Source of the DNA: Treponema sp. UBA4377
GTDB lineage: Bacteria > Spirochaetota > Spirochaetia > Treponematales > Treponemataceae
Length of the DNA stretch: 10,458 bases
Direction: 5' to 3'
Assembly (NCBI GenBank): GCA_002391235.1
Contig: DGRX01000009.1
Location: 83,766 to 94,223, forward strand
Shown here: positions 6,732 through 10,458 of the stretch, piece after piece
How the letters are laid out: each line of letters starts with the position of its first letter
Numbering within the stretch: position 1 is the stretch's first letter
Notes under the pieces: model-generated
Seen by the model: only the letters and a program-made list of their open reading frames with translations
What the model was told of the DNA's origin: nothing
Databases searched by the model: none
Program-made: the position numbers and the translations under genes

Positions 6732-9509
6732 TCACTGGAGCAGCGCTGCGTTGGCGTCTTTTTTCCAGCTGATCGCGATGTCGTAAGGAGTCTCGCCGCT
6801 TACGTTCTTGGCGTTTTTGTTAAGGCCGTTTTTCAGCAAGCGGGCGACTGTCGCTTCGTCGGCCATGCGGGCGGCGTAGTGCAGGATTGTGTTTCCGCGG
6901 ATGTCAGTCTTTGCGGCGGAATTCTTTACGATGTAGCCAAGCAAGTAGCCGCTCTTTTCGTTAAAGGCCATTGAAAGCACGCTGCCGCCCTTTGTGGATG
7001 TTTGGGCAAAGGGATCCGCTCCCTTTTCCAAAAGCAGGGCCGCGGCGTCCTTTTGGTTTGTGTCGGCGGCGATTGAAAGCGGCGTGTAGCCCGATGAGTT
7101 TCTTGTGTCAAACGGATAGCCGCGCTGGATCAAAGACTTTAAGATGTTGACGTTTGTCTTTGCCTGCAGGGCGATGTGAATCGGCGTGTTTCCGTCAGAG
7201 TCGGCTATCATTTTGTCATTTCCCAAAACATCGTACATGATTTCAGGATCTTTTGCAAACGCGATGGAAAGCGGAGTTACGCCGCTCTTGTCGCGCGAAA
7301 GCGGATTGGCGCCGGCTCTTCTTAAAAGCGTGATGATGTCTTTGTCGCCAATGTTCGCCGCCTCGTGGAAGGGCGTCCTTCCGTTCATGTCTTGGATTTG
7401 CGGATTGGCCTTGGCCGAAAGCAAAAGCTTTGTCATTTCGTACTGGCCGCCCCTTATCGCGTCGCTCAAAGCCGTGCGGCCGTTTTGGTCGTAAGCGTTG
7501 GGGTTGGCGCCGCGGCTGATCAAAAGGCGGGCCATTGTGGTGTTTCCTTCAACGGCGGCCTCGGCGAGCGGCGTCTTTCCGCCGACGTTTTGGCTGTCGA
7601 TGTTAAAGCCAAGATTGATTAATTTTTCGGCGGCGGTCAAAGCGTCCCAGCGGACGGCCGCGTGCAAGGGGCTGCTTCCCAAGTGGTCTCGGGCGTTCAA
7701 AGACGCTCCGCTCTTTGCCAGCAAGTCGATCGCGTCCGTGTTGTCGCCTTTGGCCGCGCTAAAGAGGGGAGTCTCGCCGTTTCCGTTGACGGCGTTTACG
7801 TCCGCTCCCTTTTGAATCAAAAAGTTAAGCGTGTCGTTGGGAAGCTGCCATTCGGCGGCATAATGCAAGACGGAATTTCCGCTTCCGTCCCGCGCCATGA
7901 TCGTTGAGGAATTCAAAAGCCATTGCTCGCTTCCGTTCAGGCTTTCCAAAGACTTTCTTAGCGGAGAGATGTTCTGCGTGTTGGCGGCGAAAATGTCCGC
8001 GTTGCGCGAAAGCATAAGCTCGCCGGCCTTGCGGTTGTTTTTTTCAACCGCGATAAATAGCGCGCTTTCGCCGTCGCGGTTTCTGGCGTTTACGTTTGAG
8101 TCAAGGCTTGCGATGTATTCGATTCTTTCATAGGCCGCGTTCTGCTTAAGCGCGACCAAAAGCGGAGTGTTTCCTTCCGAGTCTGTGCTGGAAGCGTTCT
8201 CTTTGATCACCAAAGACTTGTACAAGTCGTCGCTTCGGCGCAAAACGTTGATGAGCGGCGTGGTCTTTTTTGCGTCCTCGGCGTGTATGTCCGCTCCGTT
8301 AGAAACAAAGAACGCTACTTGCGCGGCCTCTCCGTGCTCGATCGCGGTGGCCAGGGGAGTCAGGCCCTTTTTGTTGCGGATGTTGATGTCCGCGCCGGCG
8401 CTTGTGAACATTCCCAAAACTTCTGGGCTGATTTTTGTCATCGAGGCGACATGCAAAACAGTGTCGCCGTACATGTCCTTTTGGTTGACGTTGGCGCCGT
8501 TTGCCAAGAGGATAGAATATATTTCGCTTTGCTTTTCTTGCGGAATCAAAAGCAAAAGCGGAGTCTTTCCAAGGCTGTCCTTTCCGTTGACGTCGGCGCC
8601 GTTGGCCAAAAGCTGCGACACGATTTCGCCTCTTCCGTAGCGGACCGCTTCGTGAAGGGGAGTGGCGCCCGAAATGTCCTGGGCTCTTGTGTCCGCTCCG
8701 TTGTCAAGAAGGTATTGAGCGATTCCAGTGTGGCCGAAAATCGCCGCCATGTGAAGCGGAGTCTGGCCGTCGCTCATTCTAAGCGACATGTTGCGCTGCT
8801 CCACCGCTTCTTCAAAATACTTGGCGTCGCAGTTTACGGGGGCGGCTCCGGCTAGAATCAATTCCGCGGCGATTTGCGCGGTGACAATGTTCTTGGGGTT
8901 TTCCAAGGCAAGCGCGAGGGGAGTCTTGCCGCTGGAATTCTTTTTGTCGATGTTGATTTTTTTGTTGACGCAATAGTCAATCGCTTTTTTGTTTTGCGTG
9001 TTCACAAAGTAGTGGACGATGCCGTTTCCGCTGTTTTCGTCTTTGAGCTGGGCGGTTTTTTCGTTTATCATTATGTCGTAGTAAACGTCGCCGCGGGAAA
9101 GCGAAGTTTCCAAGGCGCTTATTCCTTCCGCGTCAAGGGAAAAAATGTCCGAGCCCAAAGAAGTCAAGGCCCTTGATGACTCGTAGCAGTCGGACTTTAC
9201 GGCCACATGGAGGGCGGTGTCGCCGGAATTGTTCTTAAGCTCCAAATCCGCTCCCTTTATGACAAGGAAAGTCACCAAATCCGAATCGTTGATCCTTGCC
9301 GCAGCGTGCAAGGCCGTGTTTCCGTCTTCGTCAACGCTGTTGATGTCAGCTTGGTTTGAAAAAAGGCCCTTTGCCTTGTCTATTTCGCCGGCCAAAATAT
9401 ACTCCTGGGCCGTGACTGGCTTTTTTTCCGCCGTCTTGCAGCCGTTCACAAAAAAGGCCAACGCGATTGAACAAACCGCAATAATAAAGGTTAAAACTTG
9501 GTTTTTCAT
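6732..9509 (-). CDS. Large ankyrin-repeat lipoprotein (about 26 repeats)
   Basis: The protein has 925 residues. The N-terminus has Met-Lys, a hydrophobic stretch and FVNGC with Cys24, a loose lipobox of the kind accepted in spirochaetes, so it is probably a lipoprotein tethered in the periplasm or outer surface. A short linker (25-59) leads into ankyrin units from about 60 to the end; recurring signatures are GNTxLHxAA, GxTPL and NGADxN. Units occur in triplets of 34, 33 and 31 residues (see the repeat feature). One region (191-245) is irregular and looks like one full plus one decayed unit. The last unit is a 24-residue cap. There is no enzymatic domain and no other fold. Ankyrin stacks bind proteins; the partner is unknown. 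No toxin or effector domain is present, so a host-interaction role would be speculation. The start is supported by GGTGGA 5 nt upstream. It is monocistronic between a divergent promoter region and a shared terminator. Confidence 0.93.
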   Translation of the reverse strand: MKNQVLTFIIAVCSIALAFFVNGCKTAEKKPVTAQEYILAGEIDKAKGLFSNQADINSVDEDGNTALHAAARINDSDLVTFLVIKGADLELKNNSGDTALHVAVKSDCYESSRALTSLGSDIFSLDAEGISALETSLSRGDVYYDIMINEKTAQLKDENSGNGIVHYFVNTQNKKAIDYCVNKKINIDKKNSSGKTPLALALENPKNIVTAQIAAELILAGAAPVNCDAKYFEEAVEQRNMSLRMSDGQTPLHMAAIFGHTGIAQYLLDNGADTRAQDISGATPLHEAVRYGRGEIVSQLLANGADVNGKDSLGKTPLLLLIPQEKQSEIYSILLANGANVNQKDMYGDTVLHVASMTKISPEVLGMFTSAGADINIRNKKGLTPLATAIEHGEAAQVAFFVSNGADIHAEDAKKTTPLINVLRRSDDLYKSLVIKENASSTDSEGNTPLLVALKQNAAYERIEYIASLDSNVNARNRDGESALFIAVEKNNRKAGELMLSRNADIFAANTQNISPLRKSLESLNGSEQWLLNSSTIMARDGSGNSVLHYAAEWQLPNDTLNFLIQKGADVNAVNGNGETPLFSAAKGDNTDAIDLLAKSGASLNARDHLGSSPLHAAVRWDALTAAEKLINLGFNIDSQNVGGKTPLAEAAVEGNTTMARLLISRGANPNAYDQNGRTALSDAIRGGQYEMTKLLLSAKANPQIQDMNGRTPFHEAANIGDKDIITLLRRAGANPLSRDKSGVTPLSIAFAKDPEIMYDVLGNDKMIADSDGNTPIHIALQAKTNVNILKSLIQRGYPFDTRNSSGYTPLSIAADTNQKDAAALLLEKGADPFAQTSTKGGSVLSMAFNEKSGYLLGYIVKNSAAKTDIRGNTILHYAARMADEATVARLLKNGLNKNAKNVSGETPYDIAISWKKDANAALLQ
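7890..8477 (-). repeat. Two successive 98-residue ankyrin supermodules
   Basis: This part of the ankyrin gene encodes residues 345-540. Ankyrin units fall in two successive triplets of 34, 33 and 31 residues (345-378, 379-411, 412-442; then 443-476, 477-509, 510-540). The third unit of each triplet lacks the usual GADxN loop and ends in a short polar stretch (ENASST, NSSTIMAR). The next unit begins DxxGN. The same pattern recurs at 60-156 (33-33-31), 541-640 (34-33-33) and 770-868 (34-33-32). The copies are diverged at the DNA level, so this is an old protein duplication pattern, not a recent tandem repeat. Confidence 0.7.
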
Positions 9510-9544
9510 AAAAATCCACCCCGCGTTTTAAAGATATATATTCT

Positions 9545-9572
9545 TATATATTGTCGGAATATATAGAGGCAA
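9545..9572 (-). promoter_or_regulatory. Putative promoter of the ankyrin lipoprotein gene
   Basis: On the minus strand, TTGCCT (9572-9567), 16 bp and TATATA (9550-9545) are the best pair; TATAAG (9548-9543, spacer 18) is an alternative. The leader would be about 30 nt and contain GGTGGA (9520-9515), 5 nt before the ATG. Three ATATATA/TATATAT boxes (9534-9540, 9545-9551, 9559-9565) make exact placement uncertain. Confidence 0.4.
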
Positions 9573-9586
9573 GTTTAGGAGATTTG

Positions 9587-9621
9587 AGGGCCGGCGGCTT
9601 TTGGCCCTGTCGCGAGCCGCC
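9587..9621. repeat. GC-rich interleaved inverted repeats between divergent promoters
   Basis: AGGGCC (9587-9592) pairs with GGCCCT (9603-9608), and GGCGGC (9593-9598) pairs with GCCGCC (9616-9621). The arms alternate, which is the order of an H-type pseudoknot. This GC-rich patch sits between the AT-rich ankyrin and fba promoters, outside both predicted transcripts. Function is unknown; it could be chance in GC-rich sequence. Confidence 0.3.
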
Positions 9622-9628
9622 CGCGCTA

Positions 9629-9657
9629 TTGAACAAATGCGGCTTTTTATCTATAAT
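9629..9657 (+). promoter_or_regulatory. fba: Putative promoter of fba
   Basis: TTGAAC (9629-9634), a 17-bp spacer and a perfect TATAAT (9652-9657) form a strong housekeeping promoter. Transcription would start near 9664, giving a leader of about 25 nt that contains the TTAAGGAG ribosome binding site. Confidence 0.75.
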
Positions 9658-9673
9658 ATTCGGCATAAAATCC

Positions 9674-9681
9674 TTAAGGAG
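9674..9681 (+). promoter_or_regulatory. fba: Strong Shine-Dalgarno of fba
   Basis: TTAAGGAG lies 7 nt before the ATG at 9689. It is the best ribosome binding site in the window and confirms the start. Confidence 0.85.
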
Positions 9682-9688
9682 CTTTTTT

Positions 9689-10458
9689 ATGGTTAACTAC
9701 AAAGATTTGGGCCTTGTGAACACTCGCGACATGTTCGCCAAGGCGATTAAAGGCGGATACGCCATTCCCGCGTTCAACTTCAACAACATGGAGCAGATGC
9801 AGGCCATCATCATGGCTTGCGTTGAGGTCAAGTCTCCCGTCATCTTGCAGGTTTCAAAGGGAGCCCGCGCCTACGCCAACGCCAACATCCTTCGCAACAT
9901 GGCCCGCGGCGCCGTTGAGTACGCCCACGAGCTTGGCTGCGACATCCCGATTGTCCTTCACTTGGACCACGGCCCCAACTTTGAGGTTGCCAAAGACTGC
10001 ATCGACAACGGATTCTCTTCCGTAATGATCGACGGTTCCGCCCTTCCTTACGACGAGAACGTGGAGGTGACAAAAAAGGTCGTTGACTACGCCCACAAGT
10101 ACGACGTTACCGTAGAGGCCGAACTCGGTGTCCTTGCCGGCGTAGAGGATGAGGTTTCTGCAGCAGAGTCCCACTACACCAAACCCGAAGAAGTGATCGA
10201 CTTCGCAACCCGTACCGGCTGCGACTCCCTCGCTATCTCCATCGGCACAAGCCACGGTGCATACAAGTTCACCCCCGAGCAGTGCACCCGTGACCCCAAG
10301 ACCGGAAAGCTTGTACCTCCGCCCCTTGCATTTGACGTTCTTCACCAGATCGAGAAAAAGCTCCCCGGCTTCCCCATCGTTCTCCACGGCTCCAGCTCCG
10401 TTCCCCAGGAGTATGTAGACATGATCAACGAACTTGGCGGAAAACTCCCGGATGCAGT
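9689..10458 (+). CDS. fba: Class II fructose-1,6-bisphosphate aldolase, 3' end outside window
   Basis: The first 256 codons are present and the frame is still open at the edge. The start ATG follows a strong TTAAGGAG 7 nt upstream. The sequence shows the class II metal site: HLDHG (Asp93 catalytic, His94), VEAELG (142-147), SIGTSHG (His189) and VLHGSSSVP (His233), where the His/Glu residues hold the catalytic zinc. The enzyme reversibly cleaves fructose-1,6-bisphosphate into dihydroxyacetone phosphate and glyceraldehyde-3-phosphate in cytoplasmic glycolysis. The motif spacing and start (MVNYKDLG) fit the class IIB group seen in treponemes, whose members are usually a little over 300 residues, so a short C-terminal part is missing. 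A near-consensus promoter and strong ribosome binding site fit high expression. Oddity: synonymous codon choice changes sharply near 10140 (Ala gcc to gca, Arg cgc to cgt, Leu ttg to ctc). Confidence 0.96.
   Translation, partial: MVNYKDLGLVNTRDMFAKAIKGGYAIPAFNFNNMEQMQAIIMACVEVKSPVILQVSKGARAYANANILRNMARGAVEYAHELGCDIPIVLHLDHGPNFEVAKDCIDNGFSSVMIDGSALPYDENVEVTKKVVDYAHKYDVTVEAELGVLAGVEDEVSAAESHYTKPEEVIDFATRTGCDSLAISIGTSHGAYKFTPEQCTRDPKTGKLVPPPLAFDVLHQIEKKLPGFPIVLHGSSSVPQEYVDMINELGGKLPDA

Noticed and set aside
6720..9509. Toxin, secreted effector or immunity role for the ankyrin protein
   Set aside because: There is no enzymatic domain, toxin partner, secretion-system gene or mobile element nearby; only repeats and a lipoprotein signal are visible.
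7186..9531. Long plus-strand open frames opposite the ankyrin gene
   Set aside because: They repeat because the ankyrin codons repeat on the other strand. They lack ribosome binding sites and family motifs.
9672..9679. CCTTAAGG palindrome over the fba ribosome binding site
   Set aside because: It is too short and loopless to fold within one RNA; it is simply the Shine-Dalgarno sequence with flanking bases.
9822..10387. Open frames on either strand inside the aldolase gene
   Set aside because: They are shadows of a well-supported aldolase frame, with low-complexity or Val/Gly-rich translations and no ribosome binding site.

Overview
The window looks like a chromosomal segment of a Treponema-like spirochaete. 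The clues are a class II fructose-bisphosphate aldolase of the treponemal type, a membrane HD-GYP protein, a Cache-type chemoreceptor whose signalling tip is typical of spirochaetes, and a spirochaete-style lipoprotein signal on an ankyrin protein. This is inferred from remembered family resemblance, not from a search. No rRNA, tRNA, CRISPR array, insertion sequence or phage gene is visible. The window is almost fully coding, with six genes, two of them cut by the window edges.

Layout. At 2-1396 (+) is the 3' part of an RNB-family exoribonuclease. It converges with an HD-GYP signalling protein (1393-2352, -), and the two stop codons share one TTAA. Upstream of the HD-GYP gene and on the same strand is an exported M13 metallopeptidase of the PepO/neprilysin type (2400-4406, -). 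It is divergent from a methyl-accepting chemotaxis protein (4516-6576, +). The MCP converges with a 925-residue ankyrin-repeat lipoprotein (6732-9509, -) across a perfectly palindromic bidirectional terminator. The ankyrin gene is divergent from class II fructose-bisphosphate aldolase (9689 to the window end, +).

Expression signals. Two minus-strand genes, the M13 peptidase and HD-GYP, have good sigma70-like promoters whose -10 box ends only 7-8 nt before the start codon, and they lack a Shine-Dalgarno sequence. They look leaderless. The MCP, ankyrin and aldolase genes have leaders with a plausible ribosome binding site. The M13 and MCP promoters are back to back with their -35 boxes 7 bp apart.

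The genes do not form an obvious pathway. Three of them (M13 peptidase, MCP, ankyrin lipoprotein) act at or outside the inner membrane, and HD-GYP and MCP are signalling proteins, but no shared operon is evident. I found no convincing new multi-gene system. The most unusual signals are the two leaderless promoter arrangements, a three-unit higher-order periodicity (34-33-31 residues) in the ankyrin protein, and an abrupt codon-usage switch inside the aldolase gene that suggests a mosaic or chimeric gene.
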